DNA of 64,000 nt, taken from NCBI GenBank assembly GCA_910579185.1, contig CAJTTG010000001.1, forward strand, positions 186,001-250,000. The letters run 5' to 3'. The notes beneath the pieces were generated by a model. It ran no database searches and had not been told where the DNA came from. It was given only the letters and a program-made list of their open reading frames with translations. The DNA is from an uncultured Muribaculaceae bacterium. Its GTDB lineage: Bacteria; Bacteroidota; Bacteroidia; Bacteroidales; Muribaculaceae. The position numbers and the translations under genes were made by a program. How positions within the stretch are numbered: position 1 is the stretch's first letter; each line of letters starts with the position of its first letter. Below are positions 42,887-51,026 of the stretch, in pieces.

Positions 42887-43935
42887 TCTGCTTTTGTATT
42901 ATTCTCTTTATTAATGTTTTCAGACTCAGTTTGTGTGTTTTCTGGCTCTTCCGGCTTTTCTTCCGGTTTTGTCAGTTCGACAAACTGGCGTACGTTTGTG
43001 AATGCGAGTTCATTCTCGGCGGCATCAGGCTTTGCCTTGGCGAATTTGACAAAATCAGCCTCCCGGAGGACATCATTTACATAAGATGCAAATTGCATGG
43101 CCTCTTCATTTCCGGAAATTGCCGACATGATCTGCGGGGTGGTCATTTCCATTGCATTGATGCCGAATCGACCCGATAAATATCCACGTAGAATATCTGT
43201 CAGCTGTGTGTAATATTCCTTTTCAGCACCTTTCTGCCATAATTTCTTCTGTTGCAGGTCATTCAACTTCTCAACAGCAAGAACATAAGGTGGTACGGGC
43301 TTCTTTACCGGCATTAGTGGAATTCTACCATGTCGCAACCATTTCATGTAAATGAAAATGAACGCGGCAATGACAACAACTGAAAGCAGTATCCACCACC
43401 AGTAGGCTGTAATCCAATCCGGCATGAAATCCCAAAACTTGGTTTTGTCGTCAACGACATCCGTATAGTCATGAACTTTTACATCTACAGGCTCTTCACC
43501 TTCGAAAACCACATTCGCAGTGTCGAGAGAGATCGGATCAACCTTTAGAACGGGTGAATCAGACGCAACGGTATCTTTGCCTGCAATCAGATATATAGGG
43601 GGAAGGGAATATAGACCGGAATCAAAAGCCTGCACCATAAATAGTGCACGAAGTTGACGTCTGCCATCACCAAGAGTTTTCATGTCAACTGAATCCAATG
43701 GTGAGATCTCGACATCATTCCACTCATCGGAATTAATATCGATATGCGCGTTTTTGTCAAAATTGCCAGTGAATTCAACCCTAAGCGCAGATTTACTGCC
43801 CATAGTCATGGTGACGCTATCAAGCTTTGCCTTGCCAACTACACCCGGTATAACAGCCGAGGCAGCTGGTAAAACGTTACTTAATGCCGAAGCAATAAGA
43901 ATTGAAAATGCGACTATTTTATGAGATGATTTCAT
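42883..43935 (-). CDS. Bat-operon membrane protein of unknown function
   Basis: 350 residues: signal peptide (IVAFSILIASALSNVLPAAS), a periplasmic beta-domain (about 30-165), one membrane helix (177-198), a cytoplasmic helical domain (about 215-330; YYTQLTDILRGYLSGRFGIN, FASYVNDVLREADFVKFAKA) and an acidic tail. It lies between the DUF58 gene and batA, overlapping each by 4 bases, so it is translationally coupled. Such a protein is a regular member of bat operons in Bacteroidota but has no fixed name. The cytoplasmic part looks like that of BatD. Confidence 0.8.
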   Translation of the reverse strand: MKSSHKIVAFSILIASALSNVLPAASAVIPGVVGKAKLDSVTMTMGSKSALRVEFTGNFDKNAHIDINSDEWNDVEISPLDSVDMKTLGDGRRQLRALFMVQAFDSGLYSLPPIYLIAGKDTVASDSPVLKVDPISLDTANVVFEGEEPVDVKVHDYTDVVDDKTKFWDFMPDWITAYWWWILLSVVVIAAFIFIYMKWLRHGRIPLMPVKKPVPPYVLAVEKLNDLQQKKLWQKGAEKEYYTQLTDILRGYLSGRFGINAMEMTTPQIMSAISGNEEAMQFASYVNDVLREADFVKFAKAKPDAAENELAFTNVRQFVELTKPEEKPEEPENTQTESENINKENNTKAE

Positions 43936-44807
43936 TTAACGCCTCTATTTTTAAATAACGCCATTAACGCTTTTACGTAATCTTCATCCGTAGCTATGGA
44001 CGTGAAGTTGACCCGTGATTTCATCATGGTTTCAAACATCTTGTTCTGTCGCTCATACCACCATTTATCGTACCTTGTTCGAACTGATTTTGACGATGTG
44101 TCGATCCACTTGGAATCTCCACTTTCCAGATCCGTCAGACGAATCAAACCGACGTCGGGCATTTGTGTGTCACGCTTGTCGTACACTTGGATTCCTATCA
44201 CATCATGTTTGTTTGATGCCACAGACAATGCCTTTGAATAATCCGACCCATCAATAAAGTCTGAGATTAGGAATGTCGTGGTGCGTTTTTTCAGAGCATC
44301 GGTGAAATAGCGCAGGACTTGAGTGATATCAGTTCCGTTACTGGTGGGTTGAAAAGTTAGGAGCTGGCTGATTATAAACAGTATGTGCTTCTTTCCCTTT
44401 TGAGGTGGAATAAATTTCTCTATCTTATCAGTAAAGAAAATCACTCCGATCTTATCATTGTTTTGAATGGCGGAAAAAGCCAGTGTCGCTGCAATCTCAG
44501 CGATCATTTCACGCTTCTCTTCTCCTATTGCGCCAAATAAACGGCTACGCGACATGTCAATCAGGAGCATCACGGTGAGCTCACGCTCTTCTTCATAGAC
44601 TTTTACGTATGGATGGTTCTGACGGGCAGTAACGTTCCAGTCAATATCACGGATGTCATCGCCATATTGATATTCACGCACCTCTGCGAACATCATGCCG
44701 CGTCCTTTGAACGCAGTGTGATATTCTCCGGCAAAAATATTTTGTGAAAGACCGCGAGTCTTGATCTCAATTTTGCGAACTTTCTTTATCAGTTCATTCG
44801 CTTCCAT
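43932..44807 (-). CDS. DUF58 (VWA-like) protein of the Bat/MoxR system
   Basis: 291 residues, soluble. The DUF58 signature EVREYQYGDDIRDIDWNVTARQNHPYVK is at about 40-70, followed by a VWA-like core (LLIDMSRSRLFGA, TTFLISDFIDGSD). DUF58 proteins are encoded next to MoxR ATPases in many bacteria and are probably clients or partners of them. Second gene of the operon, 36 bases after moxR. Confidence 0.92.
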   Translation of the reverse strand: MEANELIKKVRKIEIKTRGLSQNIFAGEYHTAFKGRGMMFAEVREYQYGDDIRDIDWNVTARQNHPYVKVYEEERELTVMLLIDMSRSRLFGAIGEEKREMIAEIAATLAFSAIQNNDKIGVIFFTDKIEKFIPPQKGKKHILFIISQLLTFQPTSNGTDITQVLRYFTDALKKRTTTFLISDFIDGSDYSKALSVASNKHDVIGIQVYDKRDTQMPDVGLIRLTDLESGDSKWIDTSSKSVRTRYDKWWYERQNKMFETMMKSRVNFTSIATDEDYVKALMALFKNRGVK

Positions 44808-44843
44808 AATCTATCCTGATAGTTATCCTGCTGACAATGATCA

Positions 44844-45839
44844 TCAGGGCACCTCAACCTTGTTAAGAATATCTGAGATAATCTCATCCGCAGAGATATT
44901 GTTGGCCTCAGCCTCATAAGTAAGCCCGATTCTATGACGCAGGACATCGTGACATACTGCGCGTACGTCTTCTGGAATTACAAATCCGCGTCCGCAAAGG
45001 AATGCATAAGCACGGGCTGCTTTGGCAAGACCTATGGATGCACGTGGAGATGCACCGAAAGATATTATGCCCTGAAGATCCTGAAGACCGTATTCACCGG
45101 GGAATCGAGTTGCAAACACGATATCAACTATATAGCGTTCGATCTTTTCATCAAGATAGATCTGTTCAACTATCTTCTGTGCTTCAATGACATTCTCGGG
45201 ACGGAGAAGCGGACGCACAACCTTGGGCTCCGGATTTATGTTCTGACGAATGATTTCTTTTTCTTCATTCCGGGTGGGATATCCAATCACAACTTTCAGA
45301 AGGAAACGGTCCACCTGTGCTTCTGGGAGCGGATAAGTACCTTCTTGCTCGATAGGGTTCTGTGTAGCCATCACAAGGAATGGAGAGTCCAGCTTAAACG
45401 TGTTGTCACCGATTGTCACCTGACGCTCCTGCATGGCCTCAAGCAGAGCACTCTGAACCTTTGCCGGGGCACGGTTGATCTCATCCGCGAGGATGAAGTT
45501 GGCGAAAATAGGGCCACGTTTAACCTGGAATTGTTCTTTCTGCATGCTGTAGACCATGGTACCGGTAACATCGGCAGGAAGAAGATCCGGCGTAAACTGG
45601 ATTCGATTGTATTTTGCATCAATCAGCTGTGCGAGTGTCTTGATGGCAAGGGTCTTTGCCAGACCAGGAACACCTTCAAGAAGCACATGGCCATTAGCCA
45701 GCAGAGCAACCAGAAGAGAGTCGATCAGATGTTTCTGACCGACGATGGTCTGATCCATTCCATGAACCACAATGTCAGCAAAATTATGTTTGCTTGCAAC
45801 AAGTTCGTTTAGTTCGTTGATGTTTACTGACGTACTCAT
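44844..45839 (-). CDS. MoxR family AAA+ ATPase
   Basis: 331 residues. Walker A LLEGVPGLAKTLAIKTLA, Walker B ILADEINRAPAKVQSALLEAMQE, sensor MATQNPIEQEGTYPLPEAQVDRF and the C-terminal lid domain. MoxR proteins act as chaperones that remodel or metallate partner proteins, here most likely the VWA proteins encoded downstream. First gene of the eight-gene bat operon (moxR, DUF58, hypothetical, batA, batB, batC, batD, batE). Confidence 0.96.
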   Translation of the reverse strand: MSTSVNINELNELVASKHNFADIVVHGMDQTIVGQKHLIDSLLVALLANGHVLLEGVPGLAKTLAIKTLAQLIDAKYNRIQFTPDLLPADVTGTMVYSMQKEQFQVKRGPIFANFILADEINRAPAKVQSALLEAMQERQVTIGDNTFKLDSPFLVMATQNPIEQEGTYPLPEAQVDRFLLKVVIGYPTRNEEKEIIRQNINPEPKVVRPLLRPENVIEAQKIVEQIYLDEKIERYIVDIVFATRFPGEYGLQDLQGIISFGASPRASIGLAKAARAYAFLCGRGFVIPEDVRAVCHDVLRHRIGLTYEAEANNISADEIISDILNKVEVP

Positions 45840-45920
45840 TTTGAATTTGTATCGGTAGGTGATGTAATTTTATAAATGTTGATTATGGGGTCACTATTGA
45901 TAATCCCTAATTTTTAGTCA

Positions 45921-45928
45921 CAAAAGTA
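45921..45928 (-). promoter_or_regulatory. -7 box of the moxR-bat operon promoter
   Basis: TACTTTTG on the minus strand, a full match to TAnnTTTG, 82 bases before the moxR start codon. No clear -33 TTTG at normal spacing. Confidence 0.4.
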
Positions 45929-46009
45929 TATATAGTAAACCATAGAAATGTAAAATGGGATGTTAAATTTATCTATTATTTCTTTCCATGATTAAACTAT
46001 TAAGTTATT

Positions 46010-46897
46010 TTAAAACAACTTGGTTCCTGTTTCAACGAAATACAAAACATAGCCGACAAAACATAGTGCACCGACAACAAGTCCGGTTATCAATCCAAGT
46101 AAGAAGCCAATGCCAAAGCGCGACTTTGTCGGGTAGTGGTATTCGACATACTCTTCATCTTCTTCCGGAATTTCGCTGTTCTCCACAATGTAAGCGTCAT
46201 TATCTTCAGATGTTTCAATCGTATCGGCAGACTCAGTATCATCGCTCTCATCTAAATCGCCGGTCACATACTCAGCTTGCATTTGCGTCGGCTTAGCTTC
46301 CACAGATTCATCAATCTCAGTTTGTGTATCCGCACTGTTGATGGCTTCATCAACTATATCTATCGGTTTATCCGGCTGAGCCCCTTCGTGTTCAACATCG
46401 TCCTCTATCTCGCTGGATATATCGTTTTCACGTGCCGTTGTTGTCGCATCCTCATGCGTGACCTCGCTTTCTGTATATCCGGTATCATTAGCATCATCTC
46501 GACCGGATGTGTTTTCGCTCTCATCTGCTTGCGGTTGCTCTGTTTCCGGCTCATTGTGCATCTCGGCATCATCAACATCATCAACAGTGGAAGATGTTAT
46601 TCTGTCAAGCTGGTCGAGATCGATTTCTCCGGAGAAATCGACGGCCTTAAACATAGCGAAAGGTGCATTGAGTTCGCTTGCAAGATCATTGTCGACAGCG
46701 AATCGTAGTGGCTCATCAGGATTGGGTATTGGAGCAAATGTCCCTAACCCATTGATTGTGACTGTTTCTCCGTTCAAAAGCCTGTCAGCCACAATGGCGA
46801 ATAGAGCCTTTATATATGATTGGGCGACATCTATATCACATCCCGACCTGCGGGAAATCTCTTCAGCTAAAGCCCTTAATGGTATTTTTTCATTCAT
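46010..46897 (-). CDS. HU-fold DNA-binding protein with acidic linker and C-terminal membrane anchor
   Basis: 295 residues. Residues 1-90 match the HU/IHF fold: LRALAEEISRRSGCDIDVAQ, two dimerisation helices (YIKALFAIVADRLLNGETVTI) and the turn INGLGTFAPIPN. Residues about 95-255 are a very acidic, low-complexity linker rich in Glu, Asp, Thr and Ser. Residues 262-287 form one membrane helix (FGIGFLLGLITGLVVGALCFVG) with a short tail. The HU part would be cytoplasmic, tethering DNA to the inner membrane. It overlaps the small HU gene by 4 bases (ATGA). Function not known; family assignment of the N-terminus is good. Confidence 0.8.
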   Translation of the reverse strand: MNEKIPLRALAEEISRRSGCDIDVAQSYIKALFAIVADRLLNGETVTINGLGTFAPIPNPDEPLRFAVDNDLASELNAPFAMFKAVDFSGEIDLDQLDRITSSTVDDVDDAEMHNEPETEQPQADESENTSGRDDANDTGYTESEVTHEDATTTARENDISSEIEDDVEHEGAQPDKPIDIVDEAINSADTQTEIDESVEAKPTQMQAEYVTGDLDESDDTESADTIETSEDNDAYIVENSEIPEEDEEYVEYHYPTKSRFGIGFLLGLITGLVVGALCFVGYVLYFVETGTKLF

Positions 46898-47169
46898 CCC
46901 ACAAACTTTTTCTTAAGTACAACACTCGTTCTAAAACTAAGTTCTATCTTCGGTGGAACAAGTGTGTTCGTACCGGTCGATTCGTCAATAACTATCGATT
47001 CGTCTGTTTTAGAACAGGAAAAAGATCCGAATCCGGGTATTGCAACCGTGTCAAGATTTTTGGCACATTCTTTAATAGCATCAATAGTTGCCTCATATAT
47101 ATTATCTGAATCAGACTCAGGCAGACCGATTCTCTGGCGTAATGCAGATTTTAAATCGTCATTATTCAT
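46894..47169 (-). CDS. small HU-family DNA-binding protein
   Basis: 91 residues from ATG 47169 (MNNDDLKSALRQRIGLPESD); longer in-frame starts would run through the proS hairpin and into proS, so they are unlikely. HU-like: helices DLKSALRQRIGL and IYEATIDAIKECAKNLDTVAI, then the GFGSF turn and a basic end (RTSVVLKKKFVG). Divergent from classic HU in the DNA-binding arm. It overlaps the next, membrane-anchored HU-like gene by 4 bases; the two may form a heterodimer. Confidence 0.78.
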   Translation of the reverse strand: MNNDDLKSALRQRIGLPESDSDNIYEATIDAIKECAKNLDTVAIPGFGSFSCSKTDESIVIDESTGTNTLVPPKIELSFRTSVVLKKKFVG

Positions 47170-47187
47170 TGTGGAATGTAAATTGTC

Positions 47188-47217
47188 AAGCACCCGGAAG
47201 TCTCCTTCCGGGTGCTT
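47188..47217 (-). terminator. hairpin after proS
   Basis: Perfect 13-base-pair stem AAGCACCCGGAAG with CTTCCGGGTGCTT and a 4-base loop, 8 bases after the proS stop codon and 19 bases before the small HU gene. No T-tract on the minus strand, so some transcription may pass into the HU genes. Confidence 0.65.
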
Positions 47218-47224
47218 ATGTTTA

Positions 47225-48706
47225 TTAGTAATTGCGTGCAAATATAACTCGTTGCTTCGATGGCTTACCGGTAACCATACATACGCCAGGAGTTTTATCT
47301 CCATCAAGTGGAATACAACGTATTGTCGCTTTGGTCTCTTCTTTGATCTTTTCCTCAGTTTCCGGAGTGCCATCCCAGTGGGCGAGGATAAAACCGCCTT
47401 TTTCTATCTCGGTTTTGAATTCGTCGTAAGTCTCCACTGTTCGGGTCATTGACTGACGATGCTTTAAGGCCTTGTCGAAGATGTTCTGCTGGATCTTTTC
47501 AAGTAGGTCCGCTACATAACCGGCGATTCCCTCAAGCTTCTGTTCGCTCTTTTCCAAAGTGTCGCGGCGCATTACCTCAACAGTGCCGTTCTCAATGTCG
47601 CGAGCTCCGATTGCCAGGCGTACCGGAACGCCCTTCAATTCGTAGTCTGCGAATTTGAATCCGGGACGACGGTTCTCTGCATCGTCATATTTAACGCTGA
47701 TACCCATTGACTTCAATTGATCCACAATCGGAAGGACTGTTTTGGAGATTTCTGCCAACTGGTCGGAATTTTTGTAGATGGGAACGATTACTACCTGAAT
47801 TGGGGCAAGGTGCGGCGGTAAAACAAGTCCGTTGTCATCAGAGTGGGTCATTATCAATGCACCCATCAGACGAGTCGAAACTCCCCAGGATGTAGCCCAT
47901 ACATATTCAGGCTTGTTCTCTTTATTGACAAATGTGACATCAAATGCCTTTGCGAAATTTTGTCCGAGGAAGTGTGACGTTCCGCTCTGCAAAGCTTTGC
48001 CATCTTGCATCATGGCTTCGATTGTGAATGTCTCGATTGCACCTGCAAATCGTTCATTAGCGCTCTTCACACCCTTGATCACCGGCACAGCCATGTATTT
48101 TTCTGCAAAATCGGCATATACATTAAGCATCTTTACGGCCTCTTCCATAGCTTCATCGTATGTGGCGTGTGCCGTATGTCCCTCTTGCCACAGGAATTCA
48201 GCTGTGCGGAGGAACATTCTTGTTCTCATCTCCCAGCGCATAACATTAGCCCACTGGTTGACAAGAATAGGCAGATCGCGATATGAATGAATCCAATTTC
48301 TGTACGTATTCCATATTATGGTTTCTGATGTCGGACGGATGATCAGTTCTTCCTCCAGTTTTGCTTCGGGATCGACGATGACACCGTTGCCGGCCGGATC
48401 ATTTTTTAATCTGTGATGAGTGACAACTGCACATTCTTTGGCAAAGCCCTCCACATGTTCAGCTTCTCGGCTCAAAAATGATTTTGGAATCAACAGTGGA
48501 AAATATGCGTTCTGATGACCTGTCTCTTTGAACATTCTATCAAGTTGTTGCTGCATCTTTTCCCAAATTGCATATCCATAAGGTTTGATAACCATGCAAC
48601 CTCTGACAGCTGACTGCTCAGCGAGGTCGGCTTTTACCACAAGGTCATTATACCACTGGGAGTAGTTGTCAGCTCTCTTGGTGAGATCTTTCAATTCTTT
48701 TGCCAT
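47225..48706 (-). CDS. proS: prolyl-tRNA synthetase (archaeal/eukaryote-like type)
   Basis: Attaches proline to tRNA-Pro. 493 residues, class II. Motif 1/2 region ELIIRPTSETIIWNTYRNW, motif 3 area, LSREAEHVEGFAKECAVVTH, anticodon-binding domain (about 285-385) and a C-terminal zinc-like domain ending in the conserved Tyr. It lacks the large editing insertion of the E. coli type, so it is the short form shared with archaea and eukaryotes, common in Bacteroidota. Upstream gene is an OmpA-like protein, 34 bases away. Confidence 0.96.
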   Translation of the reverse strand: MAKELKDLTKRADNYSQWYNDLVVKADLAEQSAVRGCMVIKPYGYAIWEKMQQQLDRMFKETGHQNAYFPLLIPKSFLSREAEHVEGFAKECAVVTHHRLKNDPAGNGVIVDPEAKLEEELIIRPTSETIIWNTYRNWIHSYRDLPILVNQWANVMRWEMRTRMFLRTAEFLWQEGHTAHATYDEAMEEAVKMLNVYADFAEKYMAVPVIKGVKSANERFAGAIETFTIEAMMQDGKALQSGTSHFLGQNFAKAFDVTFVNKENKPEYVWATSWGVSTRLMGALIMTHSDDNGLVLPPHLAPIQVVIVPIYKNSDQLAEISKTVLPIVDQLKSMGISVKYDDAENRRPGFKFADYELKGVPVRLAIGARDIENGTVEVMRRDTLEKSEQKLEGIAGYVADLLEKIQQNIFDKALKHRQSMTRTVETYDEFKTEIEKGGFILAHWDGTPETEEKIKEETKATIRCIPLDGDKTPGVCMVTGKPSKQRVIFARNY

Positions 48707-48740
48707 AATGCTTATATTCTTTTCTTGGTTTATTTCTGAA

Positions 48741-49424
48741 TTATTTGAGTTTATGCTCTTTTGCGAGATCTATCATTTTAGGACCCGGAATGAAGTAGAA
48801 TTCAAGCCTCCGGTTTTGTTGTCTGTGTTTACGTGTGTCATTGCTGACAAGTGGCTCCGACGACCCCATGGAATAGGGGACAATCACAAGATCTTCTGAT
48901 ATTATATTGGAGTCAATGGCATCAAGCAACCAGTCATAGACTGTAGCCAACCGAGCCATTGACAGATCCTGTCTGTATTGCTCCGAACCGGTGTCATCCG
49001 TATGAACGGCAACAACGATCTTATACATGTACGGATCCTTCATGAGATCAAGGACGGGATTAAGCGTGCTTGGTGCGTAGGGGTTCATAAGTGTATCGTT
49101 CGGGAAGAAAATGTCATCTGTAGGTATGCAGACCACAAACACCTCGTTGTCCCTCATAAGGTCGATGGTGTATTTTTTCTTCAGATTCTCGGCCATTTTC
49201 TTTTGATGGGTCGAGATGCTTTTCTTTAGGTTTTCCGGAACTTTCGGAGTCACAATATTCTGCGTGAACTCCATGTCCATGAACACATCTTCTTGATAGT
49301 CCGGATAAGGATTTGCCTCATCGCCCGATTCGGACTGCCCGAAAGAGACTGAGGTGGTCAGGATGCAGATCAGGGTGACTATACCACGGATCCAACCATG
49401 TAATATTCCCATGTATTCAATCAT
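48741..49424 (-). CDS. exported OmpA-like peptidoglycan-binding protein
   Basis: 227 residues from ATG 49424 (overlapping the upstream stop codon); ATG 49412 is also possible. Signal peptide (GIVTLICILTTSVSFGQ), a short N-terminal part, and an OmpA-like C-terminal domain: VVAVHTDDTGSEQYRQDLSMARL with the Asp and the closing NRRLEFYF with the Arg that bind the meso-diaminopimelate of peptidoglycan. No beta-barrel is present. Probably sits in the periplasm and fixes something to the wall. Confidence 0.82.
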   Translation of the reverse strand: MIEYMGILHGWIRGIVTLICILTTSVSFGQSESGDEANPYPDYQEDVFMDMEFTQNIVTPKVPENLKKSISTHQKKMAENLKKKYTIDLMRDNEVFVVCIPTDDIFFPNDTLMNPYAPSTLNPVLDLMKDPYMYKIVVAVHTDDTGSEQYRQDLSMARLATVYDWLLDAIDSNIISEDLVIVPYSMGSSEPLVSNDTRKHRQQNRRLEFYFIPGPKMIDLAKEHKLK

Positions 49425-49731
49425 CTTCCAATATAGAATCTTCGTACCGGATCTCAGCCTCAACCAAAAGTTGTACATGATCTGGCTGAATTGTTGCGTT
49501 TTTATCCTTTTTTAGCATGCGTTGGGCATAGTCGACAAGGTCAGGAATAATATTTTCATCATCAGAGTCCTCGTCATCCAGATCTATGTCAAGCAAACCG
49601 TTCTGTTCATAAAAATCCCAGATAATGTCAATCAGATTTATGAGCTGATCGTCATCGTATTTGGCTTGATCGCATTCGGGAAGCGAGTTTCTCATGCATG
49701 CGACAGCTTCGTTTTCATCAAATTCTTTCAT
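49417..49731 (-). CDS. small acidic protein of unknown function
   Basis: 104 residues, cytoplasmic, strongly acidic. Helical start (MKEFDENEAVACMRNSLPEC), an Asp/Glu-rich stretch (DIDLDDEDSDDENI) and a helical end. Family not recognised. The stop codon overlaps the start of the OmpA-like gene by 8 bases, and the gene begins 10 bases after rimM, so it belongs to one transcript with rimM and the OmpA-like gene. The acidity might mean binding of a basic partner such as a ribosomal protein, which is a guess from context. Confidence 0.7.
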   Translation of the reverse strand: MKEFDENEAVACMRNSLPECDQAKYDDDQLINLIDIIWDFYEQNGLLDIDLDDEDSDDENIIPDLVDYAQRMLKKDKNATIQPDHVQLLVEAEIRYEDSILEDD

Positions 49732-49740
49732 AATTGTATC

Positions 49741-50280
49741 TTAATTGAGATCAATCAACCCTTCAGGGAGATCCATCATGACAACTTTTTTATCGGGGTC
49801 AATGCCATCAATAAACTCGTCGGCAATTGGTATGTATATTGTTTTTCCGGCCAATGACCGAACAACTATCAAGACGTTTTCCGTAGAATCATCATAGGCG
49901 ATTATTTCCCCAATGCACTCGTTTTCATTTGTCTCGATATTATATCCGACAAGGTCAGCCAGGAAAAATCCGCCATCATCGGCATCATCGGCATCATCGG
50001 CATTTGGCACATCTGCTCTGAGTGCGTACACTTCTTTTCCGCATAATTCTTGCGCCTTTTCCTCTGTATCAATATCTGAAATAGTGACAAGGACAGATTC
50101 GGACGAACGAGGTCTGACTGAATCAATGAAATACGGCACGTATATTCCATCGATATCCAGAACTATGCAGCGCAACTCTCTCAGGTCGATATCCGCATCA
50201 ACTTGCATGGTTATCTCGCCCTTGATTCCGTGTGGTTTCAAGAGCAATCCGATTGGCATTATTTCAGATTGACCGATCAT
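49741..50280 (-). CDS. rimM: 16S rRNA processing protein RimM
   Basis: Binds S19 and helps mature the 30S head. 179 residues: N-terminal RimM beta-domain (LLKPHGIKGEITMQVD) and a C-terminal PRC-barrel (FFLADLVGYNIETNENECIGEIIAYD, IPIADEFIDGIDPDKKVVMM, LPEGLIDLN). A stretch of ADDADDADD between them is coded by three perfect 9-base repeats. It lies 4 bases after the DUF4290 gene. Confidence 0.93.
   Translation of the reverse strand: MIGQSEIMPIGLLLKPHGIKGEITMQVDADIDLRELRCIVLDIDGIYVPYFIDSVRPRSSESVLVTISDIDTEEKAQELCGKEVYALRADVPNADDADDADDGGFFLADLVGYNIETNENECIGEIIAYDDSTENVLIVVRSLAGKTIYIPIADEFIDGIDPDKKVVMMDLPEGLIDLN
49974..50000. repeat. tandem 9-base repeat inside rimM
   Basis: CATCATCGG three times without change on the plus strand, coding for repeated Ala-Asp-Asp on the minus strand. 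It sits at the hinge between the two RimM domains. Copy-number change would keep the frame. Confidence 0.8.
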
Positions 50281-50284
50281 ATGT

Positions 50285-50872
50285 TTATTTCTTTTTTTTC
50301 TTCTTCCCTGTCGGTTGTGCCGGAATGATAAACTCCCGGATCTTCATCTGCGATTCGTCAACCCGTATGCGGCCACCGGAAATCTCCATCAGATCACGGA
50401 ATACCCGGGAATCTTCTACCCCATCGCTGTTGACGGCAAGCAATGTCTTTTTCATTTGGGCGGCAATGAGTTTTATCAATTCATCCTTTTCATCGCCGGC
50501 TTCCATGTCCGCAGCCGACATGATCATCGCTTCTATAGTTTTGCCATAATGGCGTCTTCTGACTCCGTCGAGTTGATATTCAACGCGTTCCGGCTTAGTG
50601 TGGAGATTGTCTGGCTTGATCACCTCGCAGGGGTAATCAATATCAAGCTGGAAATCGCTCATGATGGCAAGGTGATCCCAAAGCTTATGATCATATTCGC
50701 CTCCATTCTTCAGGTCAGGGAACAGGTTGGCCATTGATTCAATGATTGTATAGGCGCATTGCGTGCGCTGTTCACGATCTTCAATGGATAGACAATGGTC
50801 AACCATTGACTGTATATTGCGTCCGTACTCCGGAAGGGCGAGCGGTTTCAACTGAGTGTTATATCTGAGCAT
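50285..50872 (-). CDS. DUF4290 protein
   Basis: 195 residues, cytoplasmic, no signal. LALPEYGRNIQSMVDHCLSI, EDREQRTQCAYTIIESMANL and LWDHLAIMSDFQLDIDYPCE are typical of DUF4290, a family confined to Bacteroidota and of unknown function. The end is a run of lysines (GKKKKKK). First gene of a unit with rimM, the acidic protein and the OmpA-like protein; its place before rimM suggests a link to ribosome assembly. Confidence 0.85.
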   Translation of the reverse strand: MLRYNTQLKPLALPEYGRNIQSMVDHCLSIEDREQRTQCAYTIIESMANLFPDLKNGGEYDHKLWDHLAIMSDFQLDIDYPCEVIKPDNLHTKPERVEYQLDGVRRRHYGKTIEAMIMSAADMEAGDEKDELIKLIAAQMKKTLLAVNSDGVEDSRVFRDLMEISGGRIRVDESQMKIREFIIPAQPTGKKKKKK

Positions 50873-50974
50873 TTCTGTTATTATGTCAATTTTGTTTCAA
50901 AATTACAATATTTTTTCTTGTCAAACAACACGCCGGATATTCACAATCAAAATTTTAAGCTCTTTTATACGAAA

Positions 50975-51003
50975 ATCCACCGGCAGAAGCCCTGCCGGTG
51001 GAT
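50975..51003 (-). terminator. terminator of fabG
   Basis: Stem ATCCACCGGCAG with CTGCCGGTGGAT (12 perfect pairs), 5-base loop, followed on the minus strand by TTTT. 23 bases after the fabG stop codon. Confidence 0.82.
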
Positions 51004-51026
51004 GCATTATGTTGGTCGCTGATAAA

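Noticed and set aside
44934..45812. 292-codon open frame on the plus strand
   Set aside because: Antisense to the moxR gene; the moxR product has all AAA+ motifs, and the antisense product is Cys/His-rich without recognisable domains.
47170..47373. N-terminal extension of the small HU gene
   Set aside because: The extra 68 residues would be coded by the proS 3' end and its hairpin in another frame; the HU fold begins at the later ATG.
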